A DNA stretch of 64,000 nucleotides from Stropharia rugosoannulata. Taxonomy: Eukaryota; Basidiomycota; Agaricomycetes; Agaricales; Strophariaceae. Position 1 is the stretch's first letter; each line of letters opens with the position of its first letter. The notes beneath the pieces were generated by a model. The model searched no databases and was not told the origin of the DNA. It was given only the letters and a program-made list of their open reading frames with translations. The DNA lies in NCBI GenBank assembly GCA_028532985.1, contig JANCIK010000010.1, positions 930,001-994,000 of the forward strand, given 5' to 3'. This document shows, one piece after another, positions 39,417 to 50,550 of the stretch. A program made the translations under genes and the position numbers.

Positions 39417-42400
39417 ATGCAACCCGTGTTCTGTCCACGATGCTGTAGGAAGTTCAAGAACCAGTCAATCCTTCTCAATCACCTCAATCAGCCGGTCTCA
39501 TCTTGCCTTACTCATTTCCAAGAACACATAGACATTTCCACTTCCTTGATATCCAATGTATCTCCCATTGCTAGAACAGATAACGAAGAGAGCCAAGATC
39601 ACGAAATGGAGGATCCAGAACATATTATGCTGGAACAAAGCGACATAGCTGTGATGGGGGAAGACTCTGAAATTCACTCTCCCATGGACAACTTCCCGTC
39701 TGCTGCTTCAACTGGCCCCTTTATAATCAAGAAGCAGGCCAATACTCCGTCAGTTTACGGAAGAGGGGACACTCCTTTGGAAATATTTGCCAAGGATCGG
39801 TTTAATCAAGCACGGCAAGAAGCATGCATTTACTATCCTTTTGCCTCCTGTGGTGAATGGCGGCTAGCGTCTTTTCTTCTGAATTCTGCTCTGAGTCAAG
39901 AGTCAATTAATCTATTTCTTACACTGGAACTTGTATGTTTAACATCCTCTCTAACCGTGAAGTTTCATTAATCAGGCATGCCGCAATAGGTGCAGCATAT
40001 AGGACTTTTGTTTCGAACAGCAAAGGATCTTCGAAGCCGTGCTGAAATGCTGCCATCTGGACCTTTGTGGAAGTTCCAACCTTGGAAGACGGTCTTCCCA
40101 ACAAAGCATCCTCTATACTTATACTACTGTGATCCCATCGAGTGCTTGGAAGCCTTCATGAGTTCCCCAATTATTGCGAAGTATATTGAGTTCCACCCCC
40201 TTCAAATATTTCGATCCGCTGAGGGAGCTATGAGAGTATATACGGAATGGTTAACAGGTGATGCAGCATGGAATATGCAGGTGAGTATAATCTTTCGTTC
40301 TTTACCTCACAATTATTCTACAACCATTTTATAGGATGCTATACCAGAGGGTGCGACCATCTTGGGGACTATTCTGTCATCAGATAAAACCAATATATCA
40401 GCAATGACAGGGAATCACATTGCTCATCCTCTCCTTATTAGTCTTGCAAATCTCAATATGAATTTCCGCATGAAGGCTTCAAACCACACATTCCTTCTCT
40501 TGGCCCTCTTACCTGTACCAAAATTCATTCATGACAAGAAGCAGTGCTGCAGTCTACTTAGAGATCGACTGGTACATGAATGCCTTGACTTTGTACTGCG
40601 GCCATTGAAGATTGCCGCTTGTATAGGCATCATGATGTCCGACCCCTTAGGCTTTCGACGATACTGCTTTACTCCATTGGCTGCATATATTGTAGACACG
40701 CCAGAGTCAACTCTTCTTGCAGGAGTCAGTTCTTCTGCCTCGTCTGTTACAATGGCGACGCACAGGGAATTTGGCGATAACATCCGGCATAAACCGTGCA
40801 CGGCTTCGACTACTATATCCCAACTTCGCAACCTTGAAGACTCATGCATCAATCCCTGGAACCTCGAGGTGTATCTCAAGGCATCAGGAAACATTAACCT
40901 CAATGGTGTACATCATCCCTTCTGGATCGATTGGCCTCTTTCTGACCCTTCGGTCTTCCTGACACCTGAACCGTTACATCATTGGCACAAGGCGTTCTGG
41001 GATCATGATGCCAAATGGTGCATTGCTGCTGTCGGTGCACAAGAGCTTGACTACTGCTTTACTGTTTTACATCTGTTTACGGGTTTCCGGCACTTTTCGG
41101 AGGGTATATCATCCCTGAAGCAAGTTACTGGACGGGAGCATCGAGAAGTTCAGCGACATATTGTGGGTGTAATTGCTGATGTTGCATCTTCAAACTTTGT
41201 AATTGAAATTAGGGCTCTTATGGATTTTCGCTACTATGTGCAATCTATGGAAATTGACGACATAATATGTCAGAAGATAGATGCTGCCTTAGCTGAGTTC
41301 CATGCCCACAAAGCTGCTATCATCAAAGCTGGAGCACATAGGGGGAAGAATGGGCTGCTCGATCATTTCTGTATACCAAAGCTTGAATTCTTGCAAAGCA
41401 TAACCTCAAGCATCCGATTAAATGGAATACCTCAGCTGTGGTCGGCAGATGGGACGGAACGCGCTCATATTGAAGTCATCAAGAATCCTTCCAAGTTATC
41501 CAACAATCATAAGCATGAGTCCCAAATCTGCCGCCATATGGATTGCTCAGAGAAGTGTCGTCAATTCAATGTAGCAATTACAGCTTATGAGTCAAGTAAA
41601 GCTGACTCTAATCCTATGGAAGTAAATGCTGGCTATGCGAGCGACAGCAGTGAATCGTGTGACTCGAACTCTGAAGAACCAGTTCTGCCTGTACCGCAGT
41701 CGAAGTGCTCATTCACGGATTATTTCTCAAAAGCAGCCACTTCGAAGGCTACAGATAACATACCCCATCGGACATCTTGTGTTGCTAGTACAGCCTTTCA
41801 CTTAAACCTCAGACCAGTCAACAAGATGGCTGTTGATGCTGTTGCACAGTTATTTAATATTTCAGCCCTGCAAGAGGCTCTCGGGGATTTTATCCGAAAC
41901 TTTTCCACCTTGGAAAATGGCCACGTACGAAATATTGGTGGCCGAAGGCTATCTTCTAGTGGCTGTGCTCTTCCATTTACACATCTTCGAATCTGGCACA
42001 AGTTCTGCCTTCAGACCAAGGAATATAACTTTCCCCACCAAATTCTTCAATCACGGACAGTAAATGCTAGTCTGCCTTCCGAAACATGGCCAATGGGACA
42101 TTATGATCCTGTCATTGTTAATACCGACCCTATAAGCATGTGGCCACATAGTGGCATTAAAGGTATACTTCTTGATACTTATCCATTCGAACATAATGTA
42201 ACATACTCTAACAGCCTATTCAATTATAGGTCATCAAGTTGTTGAAGTATGCCTTATCTTCTCCATCGTGCCGGATTCAAAATGGTGTGACTCCGCATTG
42301 ACAAAGCTATCTAGGCAATTTCTAACATATGTAACACGCTTTGATATAGTACCGCAAACTAATAAACACTTTTCAGGACAATCTAGAGCTCGTGGTCTGT

Positions 42401-42642
42401 ATCCAGAACTTAGCACATCTATGTATGTTCTCAAACGTGCATACCGTGCTGATAACTCGCCAATCGGAGATATTCTGCTGTTAAATCAGGTCAGGGAGCT
42501 TGTTGAACTCATTCCGCGGTTTGGAGTAGAGGCAGATCGTCGTTTAACCAGGTATAATTGCATGCAGTACTTTACCGAATTTCGTTTAAATAAGTATTTC
42601 AGTAAAGAGATATTTCTTGCATTATCGTTAGTCTCTCATTAG
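39417..42642 (+). CDS. Plavaka-family DNA transposase (copy 2)
   Basis: Exons about 39417-39930, 39976-40279, 40335-42163 and 42232-42642 join with GTATGT, GTGAGT and GTATAC donors. The start gives a C2H2-like finger (FCPRCCRKFKNQSILLNHLN) and then an acidic region. The core has the family order: FAKDRFNQARQEACIYYPFA, WNMQDAIPEGATILGTILSSDKT, PLAAYIVDTPE, WPLSDPSVFLTPEPLHHWHK, FCIPKLEFLQSI and TERAHIEVIK. It is only distantly similar to copy 1, and its C-terminal exon (VVEVCLIFSIVPDSKWCDSA) aligns in position with that of copy 1. Frames are open throughout, so the gene may be intact. Plavaka-type elements mobilise by cut and paste; ends were not located. Confidence 0.82.
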
Positions 42643-42878
42643 ACACCTTTAATTATAACCCTTTGGAAATATATCAAACTGCTTTTATAAACTGTATAGA
42701 CCTAGTAACATGCATAACACAAAATCTACCATAACGGCAAAATATTGATAGTATCCATAAAGCTCTGTATTAGCAGGTGGCACATATGTAGCAGAGTCTA
42801 TTTCTGTATAGCATAGCCTTGGTACTATGCTCTTTATATCCACTATAAATCGAACAGTCCCATTATGTCACATTATGA

Positions 42879-43151
42879 TTAAATGACCGGATTTACTGAT
42901 GTAGGAGGCAGCTCCATCTCCTTGTGCAGTGGCTGAATGACTTCCTGGGGCTCCGGGATCTTGTCATAGCTCTCCTCTGTTAAAGGCGACAGTGGCTGTT
43001 GCATTGGCCCGATCGGAAAGTTTTGTATCAACTCGGAAAATGTTGAAGCATTGAGCGAAGGGGCTGCGGCCACGGGAGAATCAACCACATTTGCGGTGTC
43101 ATCGGCCATGACAACATCTTCGCCCGCTTGCATTTTGGGCATGCCAGTCAT
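42879..43151 (-). CDS. Small acidic ORF, possibly the last exon of an unknown gene
   Basis: 90 codons (MTGMPKMQAGEDVVMADD...TEESYDKIPEPQEVIQP). It is low-complexity, Pro- and acid-rich, and I cannot connect it to upstream exons. It is real coding only if a transcript supports it. Confidence 0.25.
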   Translation of the reverse strand: MTGMPKMQAGEDVVMADDTANVVDSPVAAAPSLNASTFSELIQNFPIGPMQQPLSPLTEESYDKIPEPQEVIQPLHKEMELPPTSVNPVI

Positions 43152-43607
43152 GGGAGGGGCAATGTGGGCCTTGCATCAGCAAATCCAACCATTTTCTCAT
43201 AGCATGTCATAATAATACCACATGATCTCATAGAACGGCATAGTAATACCGTACAATCTCATAGCATGTTATAGTAATTAGACTAGGCTTATAATGGCGC
43301 ATAGTCACGTAGCACTATATAGTATAATTATAATTGTTATATAGCATATTGTAGTACTCTATAATAGGCTCTGCAAGTCATGCCATAAATACTAATCTAA
43401 TAACGACTATAGTTATAGCTTCAGCAGTTTTCAAAGTTCGTAGATCTTGTTATGTCTTTGGCTCATCTTTATATCTTTCCAGGCTTTTGAACCGCTATAT
43501 ACTAAGTTAAATAAAGTATACTGTGTGTAGATATAATGATATCAACATATCGTACAAGTTACAACCAGCAGTAAGCCAAATTTCATGTATGCTAACTTAT
43601 TAAAAAA

Positions 43608-43685
43608 TGCGACCAGCCAGAATTGAACACCAAGCCTCAAGGGACTTATGTAGTAGAAGGCCATAATAAACTACCTAGGCCATAC
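43608..43685 (-). tRNA. tRNA-like sequence, degenerate (pseudogene or SINE head)
   Basis: On the minus strand, an A-box-like TGGCCTAGGTAGTTTA is followed about 40 nt later by a B-box-like GTGTTCAATTCTGG. A T6 run at 43607-43602, a Pol III terminator, follows the body. The acceptor and T stems pair poorly, so I assign no anticodon. It could be a dead tRNA or the head of a tRNA-derived SINE. Confidence 0.3.
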
Positions 43686-44392
43686 CACAATTTATTTTGA
43701 TTGAACTAAAGAATACATATACCGCTTTTTCTCGGCTATTTCCGAAGGCTGTGTCAAGGCTGTGTTATGGATATTTCTTGCCACGTTGCAGCCGTTCCCT
43801 CTTCATCCACTACCACCACCATGCCGAATTCCCCTTCCCTCTCCCCCATAGTGCAACCACCCTAACAATGTTGACGACGCCAATGACGCCAATGACAAGA
43901 TGACGATGAAGCTGCAGGGAGCAGGGAACAGGCACGAAAAGGGGTGAAGCATAGGTGAGTAACTGAATCCCCCAATCTGTCCATGCAGGTCCCACTGCCT
44001 CGTATGTCCCAACCACCCCATGACCCTGCCACATTGAAAAACAACTACCACAAGACCCATGCCATGCCATATACGACCCCACTGCATCACAAAACAGCCC
44101 CTGTCTAGCCGGTGCTCTTAATGTACTTACATATATATATATAAGTTTAATATTATGTTGTTTGTAATAGATGTAAAGTGTGAATAAGTAATAAACAATA
44201 TTATAGCCCTTGATCTACCTAAATGCCACTCGAATTTAAGTACTGGTACTGTACTATGTAATTCTACAGAGTGTTATATAATACTACATAATGTAGCTGA
44301 GTTACTATGTAGATATGAGCCTATGCTATGCCGTGCTAAATAGATAAGAACCCTTACTATGGTGCTATGGTATTATATAATGCTAGTAGGTA

Positions 44393-47300
44393 CTATATAG
44401 TAAGTCCCAGATTTGCTGATGTGACGCAGGAACATTGGACAATCTGGCTTTCGGCAAGATCCCTTTCCAAAGCTTCCAGTGTAGGCTCATCAACATTTTC
44501 AAAAGCGCGTTCGGCCTTGATACATTCCATCCCATCTGCTCAGAAGGCAATGTTTTCAAAACAGACATGCAAATCAGAAATATAATGTACTTACTCCGGA
44601 TTGTGAGATCAGTGCAGAGCGCATCCAACTCACCCAACTCTGTGGTTAGCTCCGCTGATCCCTCCTCAAAAGCGAATTCTTCAGCATGCGAGCTAATGTA
44701 CTTCGCCCGGGATTTTGCTGCCGTGATAACATTGCACGATTGCACATATACTGCATCAGATATGGACTGGGCACAACACAGTGCCGCCTTGACAATGATG
44801 TCAGCTGTCCTACGAGCATGTAGAATGTCATTCTCGGCCTCATCTTCCATGGCCGACTTCGTTTTGGACACTGAGGGCGCGCCGATGCCGAGAGCTGTCT
44901 CAATGACGGCTAAGCAAGTGGCTACGTCTTTCTCTAGATTGAAAATGCGTGCCTCCAGTTTATCGTATGTTTCTTTTAATTTCTTTGCATCAGACCCAAC
45001 CTGCATCACACTTTCTTGAAATGATGCACTCGTGGTATAGAACTTCATTTCGGTCTTATTTTTATCCGAATAAAAGTATGACAGTTTGTTCTCGACATTG
45101 TGCAACTGATAGTCCATGCTCATGAACATATTTTCTTTGTATTCACCTAGTCACATGGTGGACACTTGTTTAGATAAAATGATGCCGCATGAATGGACAA
45201 TGCACTTACAAGCAACATGTGTTCCTGCCGCCATCTCAGGTCGGCGGGCATGCATGGGTACTGCACATGCGTCGGCCACATCAGTAGTGTGCCCCTCGGC
45301 ATGTGGAACAGTGCGCACATCGGCCTGGAATGCAGCAGGCGCTTCAGCATGCAGCAAAGTGCGCGCTTCGGCCAGATATAGACCCCCCTTTCTAACTGCA
45401 GGTGGTGGAAGGATATTCGGGGCAGGAGCAGAGTGTTGCCTTTCAGTGGCCACCAATTCCGGAGCTAGACCAGATGCACCTGAGCGACATTCTTCTTGGA
45501 CTTGACGAGCGTCTGAAACATATATTGTGTGCTCAGACGCTCTGACTTGAGGCTGAAAGGGTGTGTCCACTGTCTTGTTAACTGTTGCCTTGGATGATGA
45601 TGCTTTTGTGTTGGAGTTGACAAGGACATATGGGACACCTTTGTCGCGAAGGTTCGACAGTCCAGCAATATTAGTATTGTCTATGCAACAGTATTAGGAC
45701 TAGTAAAAGTTCAATGATAACAACTTACCTGTTGTTTGGCCACCCCCTCGCGTTCGGCCACCTATCGCTTTTCGGCCACCTGCCGACGCTCGGCCACCAT
45801 CTTCCATTGTATTCTCTTCACGTATCCCTTGCATCAGCTCTGATGGCAGAGTGACGCCTTTTCCTTTTGGCCAAGGCTGCTCTGGTGGTAGGATAGCCTG
45901 CTCTTTGCCTTTATTTCCAGATGAGGCGTCTGCAGGTGGGAGTGTCGCCTCTGCTGTCTTCGTGGCCAGGACCGAGCTCTTGTGGACAGGTGTTTCCGTG
46001 GCAAGCTTGGTATTCACAGTTTTGTCGGTTGTCTTCTTTGTGGTCTTTTTGGCTTGCTCCGGCGCTTTACGCTTCGACGTTTTGTGGCCGCCTTTCACGG
46101 TCCGTCGTTGTGGCTGGGGGTCGGAGCCTAATAATGTCATATATTGTAAGAATTTCATAATACCAAGCAATGAAAAACAGACTTACTTTCATTATCGTCA
46201 TCTCCTTGATCTATTTCTCCAGGGTTTTCGTCCATATCTGGTACTCCAACTTGTACTGCATCCTTCCAATTCCCAAGAGAGCAGCTGGTTTTTCGATTCG
46301 CACACTCCATACATGCACTCTTTTTGTTCTTGCTCGGCGCAAGGTCTTCCTTCACATGGCAATGCTGCTCACTCTTCACACACCACGAGCATCGGGGCGA
46401 CCAGAATAAACCCTTGAGTGCCTTCTTTGGAGGTCGGTCTCGGCCATGTTTCTCCCCTGACGTTGTATCTTCCTTCTTCTTCTTGGTTGCCGGGACTTCT
46501 GCATCAGGAGATGCCTTTCACTTTCCTTTCTTCGGCTGCAAAGCTTGCTCGGTATCTCGTTTCTTCTGGTCTTTGTCTGCCTGTCGCATTCGGTTCGATG
46601 GGTCCATTGACATATCCCGTATACTGGATGCCAGCAAGACGACTTCGGGCGAGGGTTCAGGTCTGCTGGAGCAATCCAAAGAGGGCCCACCCTGGCCGAG
46701 ACCTTTTCCGGTGCCCCTTGCCTTCAATTCCTTTGCATAGAACTGCTTGGCCGCGGCAGGAAATTTGTTCGCACGGGTGTTCTTTTTGATTGCACAGTAA
46801 TCCCGAATAAGGGTTAGGAATGACCAGCTGTCCCAGTCCACAAATTCGGCGAGGGGATCATTGCTGACAGAAGCCTTTACCTAGGTGAGAGATACATGAG
46901 ATAGTATAAATATTCCTGACGCACCAATTCCGCCTTTTCTGCCCGGATCAGCTCATCAAAATCCTCATCCCCCAGACCTTGGCCGAACACATCTTCGAGG
47001 CATTGGAGCCGGTCCTTGAATTTTGCAATCTGCTTCGAGGTCGGTCAGAGTGAAGAAGACATGTTTGTGATAATCAGCAGGAGGGATAGGAATAGCACAG
47101 ACGTGTTACAATTCAAGTATGGGGTAAAAGCAGGTTGCAACAGCTACAGAGCATTCAACAAAGTCACGTTACCTGCAGTGCGTGCCGACCTGCAACTTGC
47201 CATGTGAATGTGCTAATGTTCGGCCAGTGCAAGTTTTTCTTTCACTCTTTGGTCTGCACATCATGACACCCGCAGTAACTACAGTGAACAAGGAAAATCT

Positions 47301-47563
47301 TGGCCTTGCACAACAGCTCAGCAAACTCCTGGTTGCTGCAAGGCAGGAATGTGCGGTGAGGAATGCCAGCACTGAGGTAAATTCCTTGTTCTCACTTGTA
47401 CAACCATTGATGGAATGTATTCTGTAGCTGCAGCCGGTTGTGGGCCGATGCTATGTTGAAGTGTCGCCATTGCATGTTTGAACACTGAATGATCCAGTAA
47501 GCAGGATCAGGCTTCATACTTTGTTTGGCCTGGGAACTGATCGGCCTCGATTTTTGTAGCCAT
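44393..47563 (-). pseudogene. KDZ-block accessory protein 1: Zn2Cys6-like cluster plus coiled coil
   Basis: Minus-strand multi-exon gene from about ATG 47563 (MATKIEADQFPGQTKYEA) to TAG 44395-44393. Exons about 46880-46185, 46130-45730, 45680-45226 and 45160-44595, plus a last one ending at 44393, join with short introns. Around 46390-46270 lies CSWC-x6-C-x15-C-x2-C-x6-C (AAC codes omitted; ACMECANRKTSC at its end), the same pattern as in Gypsy antisense ORF D. The middle is Lys/Pro/Ala-rich and probably disordered. The C-terminal exon is a coiled coil (DAKKLKETYDKLEARIFNLE). In-frame TGA codons at 46518-46516, and others near 47510 and 47237, each in a context fitting CGA, mark decay. It runs opposite to the KDZ transposase and shares its dense TCGGCC motifs. 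Confidence 0.6.
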
Positions 47564-47841
47564 TGTCTGACCAAGAATTACTAGCACTACATGCTCGCAT
47601 TCTGGCCTACCAGCGTTCGGATGGCAGTTCATACCTGCAGGCTTGCTCACTGGTTTACTTCGAGGAAATGCGCAGGCTGGAAATGGCTCAGGAAAAGAGT
47701 AGAGGATAGCAACAATTGAAAGACATGGCCGAACAATTTAAATCAGAGTTGCAGGATTTATTACAAACAAAAACAAAGTAGATACAATGGGGCTTACAGA
47801 ACAAAGATCGGCCTGAACTTATTTTTGTGATAATACAAGTT

Positions 47842-50357
47842 CTAATGTTTGCTTCTGCTACGAGTGAGACGTTGTGTTGAACCATCGGCTTTCTTCTCAG
47901 CATTTTTGCTCTGTGTCTGTCGTTGGGGTAATTGAGGTTCTTCAATATTTTGTTCCAATTGATCTTTCTTTGTCCTCCTTCCCGCTTGTTTTTTGGGCAC
48001 TAATTGGGAAGTGGCCATGCTAGGGCCAGACGGCATAGGTGATGCAGATGGCCTCGGTGTGGGAAGCATGGAAGCAGGTGCGTAAATAGGGTTCAATGTA
48101 GGTTGCTGAACTACACTGGAGCTCTGCCCACATGCCAGCAGTGGATTTATCTCAGCATGTATTGTTGGCACTGCCATCAATGGCTGTTGACCCCACACTA
48201 ATGGTTCTCCAGGTGGGGTGCCTGATGGGGGTGGATGTGTGAGTGGTGACAGGTACATTCCATGCGCTGGTTGCAATGCAATGTCCCAAGAAAGTGCATT
48301 TTGTGAAGGAGCAATTGCAGTCAATGATGAAATATCGGGCCGATGGCCGATGCTTGGCAATAATAGACGTGGGTCGATGTTTGCATCCGTCTGATGATTC
48401 AATAGTAAGTATGGCTTGCTAATAGGATGATACCACTTACTATAACATCGGCATGCGGAAGTTTGTTGTGTATATATGGCTGTGCAGCTGCCGATACAGA
48501 TTCCGCAACGTCTGGCCGAAGTGAAGTGGCTGAACTTTGAGCATCAATGGTAGGCAAGGCCGACATATCAGAGGGTGTGGATACATCTCGCCCATCCCAT
48601 GGAACAAGTGGTACACTTGGCTGCATATCTTGTGATGAGGGTGGTTCAATCTGAAAGGTAAACATGTATCCATCCAAGGACACGGGAGGCTCCTGTGGTG
48701 CAGTGTTGCTGTTTGACGATGAGGCGGCATGTTCTGCCTATGACATAAAAAGATCTGAGTAAAGACTTCCTTCCCACGACTACATGCGTACTGACAAACA
48801 ATGCTTTGAGTATCGGCCCCTGTTCGGCCAGGTCCCCACGCTTTGCCTTGCTCTTCTGCTGGTGGACTTTCTTCTTATTTTCCTTTATCACATCGGCATT
48901 ATATTCTGGATCGCAAGGATATACGGCCCGTGTAAGCTCATTTTCATCCCCCTTTCTACTCACATTCACCATTTTAAAACGGAAAACCTCTTCTATAGGA
49001 TGCACATATTGATGTTCGACTATCCAAGTAATAAACTGGACCAAAGCGGGCTTATTGATTGCTTTTGATGACATAAAAGTGAATTTCGGAGGCAAGTATT
49101 TCTTGTCAATATAAGTTTTTGGCAAAGTAGTTATATCGATCCAGGGTGCGGCTTGATATTTCATTTGACTAGCAACTGCTGTTCGGCAATGTCAATATTG
49201 ATCGGGCCGACATGTACATCAGACTTACCATAGTGGGTGTTAATATACACACGATACACGGCTGCTAGTTGCTTGCTACTGATAGTATAGAGGTCCGATG
49301 GAACATTAATTATCACAGGAAACTCTCCTCCTTCAGTTCTGACAGAAATGTCTCTGTTGGCCTCGGCAGGCCCAACTGGCATGCCGATCACTTTGTTAAT
49401 CTTGCATGTGTATGCTTTTAAGCTCCGAAGAACTTCATTGCAAAGATCACCGTACTCCTCCTGGAACGTTGGGCAATGTAAGCCAACTACTTTAGTTATA
49501 TTGTCATGGCTATGGCAAGGGTGTAAAACTGGCAGTGAAAGGAACAATATGAGAAGCATGTACTCACGTGGTGTACCCATACTGAAAACCGTCATGCCAT
49601 CCTGCGGAGAATGTGACTGATAATAAACCCATTTCCAACCAATGCCGACGATCAGAATCAGCCACCCTGATAGTGCTATACTTCTTGCATTGCCTGAACA
49701 AAACATAAGAGGCCGATAAGCAAACCTTAACACTATATTAACACAGAACATACTCGGCACGCAGTTCAAAGGGGAACCCTTGTTCGGCCATCCGACGCTT
49801 TTCGGCCACCAGGCGGTCAAGGTCTTTCGGCGCCATTGTCTTCAGCAAGTGTCCGATGGCTTTTGATTTAAAGGGAAAGTAGTTGTCTGGACAAACGTCT
49901 TCAATTGGTGTTTTATTTTGTAGACGATATATCTCCTTGTATACTAAATTGCGATGATTCATCCACAAGACTTCTGATATCTTAACAGAAAGCTTAGACA
50001 ATTTCTTGCTAGATTTTGATCGCCAATTGTTCCTGATGTAATCCATCAAAGTCTCTGTAAAACATTTTAGTAACGCATATCCTGTTATTGCTTCGAGGCC
50101 GATACCTTTGAAACACCCCTCCTGTCAATGTTAACTCTTCCCCCAGGAACCTCTGAGTCCCACTTCGCAAATAAATCTTCCAACATGCCTTCACATATAA
50201 TTGCACGACGCTCGATTGCCGAAGACACTTTGAAATATTGTTCTCTGTGGTTGTTCATGATTCTCTTCTCATCATCTGAGTATCGCCGGTGGTTCTTCCT
50301 GTGTGGGCCGTGTTTACACGGTGGGTAGACTGAATCTGGGGCTTCAAAGTAAGACAT
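47842..50357 (-). CDS. KDZ-block accessory protein 2, unknown family
   Basis: A multi-exon minus-strand gene starting at ATG 50357 (MSYFEAPDSVYPPCKHGPHR), divergent from the KDZ transposase start at 50551 (193-bp shared promoter region). Exon 1 spans 50357-50106 and exon 2 50054-49754 (RNNWRSKSSKKLSKLSVKIS...). Then come QCKKYSTIRVADSDRRHWLE, EEYGDLCNEVLRSLKAYTCK...INVPSDLYTISSKQLAAVYR, and FMSSKAINKPALVQFITWIV...TRAVYPCDPEYNADVIKENK. The Pro/Ser-rich C-terminal exons end TRSRSKH at 47842. The first half looks globular and helical, the last 250 residues disordered with a basic tail. The family is not recognised. Placement suggests a conserved partner of the KDZ transposase. No internal stop was needed for this model; some exon borders are approximate. 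Confidence 0.6.
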
Positions 50358-50550
50358 TTGGGATGTTATTGTCGTTGAACGATCAATCAGGCTGCTTATA
50401 AGGTGTACACACATCTTTAATTGATTGCATCACACATTACATCCAACGTGTTGATGCATGCCTCAGCATGAAAATTGTGGCATGAGGACACCACATTTTT
50501 ACAAAACCCCATATATAATGCGAGACAGGAAAGTGTCCATTCAATACTGA
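50358..50550. promoter_or_regulatory. Shared divergent promoter of KDZ transposase and accessory gene 2
   Basis: 193 bp between two divergent start codons (50357 minus, 50551 plus). ATATATAATGCGAG near 50510-50523 could serve as a TATA element. No other element is identified. Confidence 0.45.

Larger units (their letters stand above)
42643..44392. other. AT-rich intergenic region, one weak ORF
   Basis: About 1.75 kb. It contains AT-rich short repeats (ATAGCATGTTATAGTAAT type) at about 43195-43340, a tRNA-like sequence at 43608-43685 and a weak minus-strand ORF at 42879-43151. The region 43800-44090 has open minus-strand frames that overlap each other and show no family. Confidence 0.45.

Noticed and set aside
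43803..44090. Three overlapping minus-strand ORFs of 60-95 codons
   Set aside because: They overlap in different frames with Trp/Gly-rich random-looking sequence; no family or splice context.
45851..46417. Plus-strand ORF of 188 codons opposite accessory gene 1
   Set aside because: It overlaps the exons of the minus-strand gene, which have the zinc cluster and splice sites; this frame looks like a shadow.
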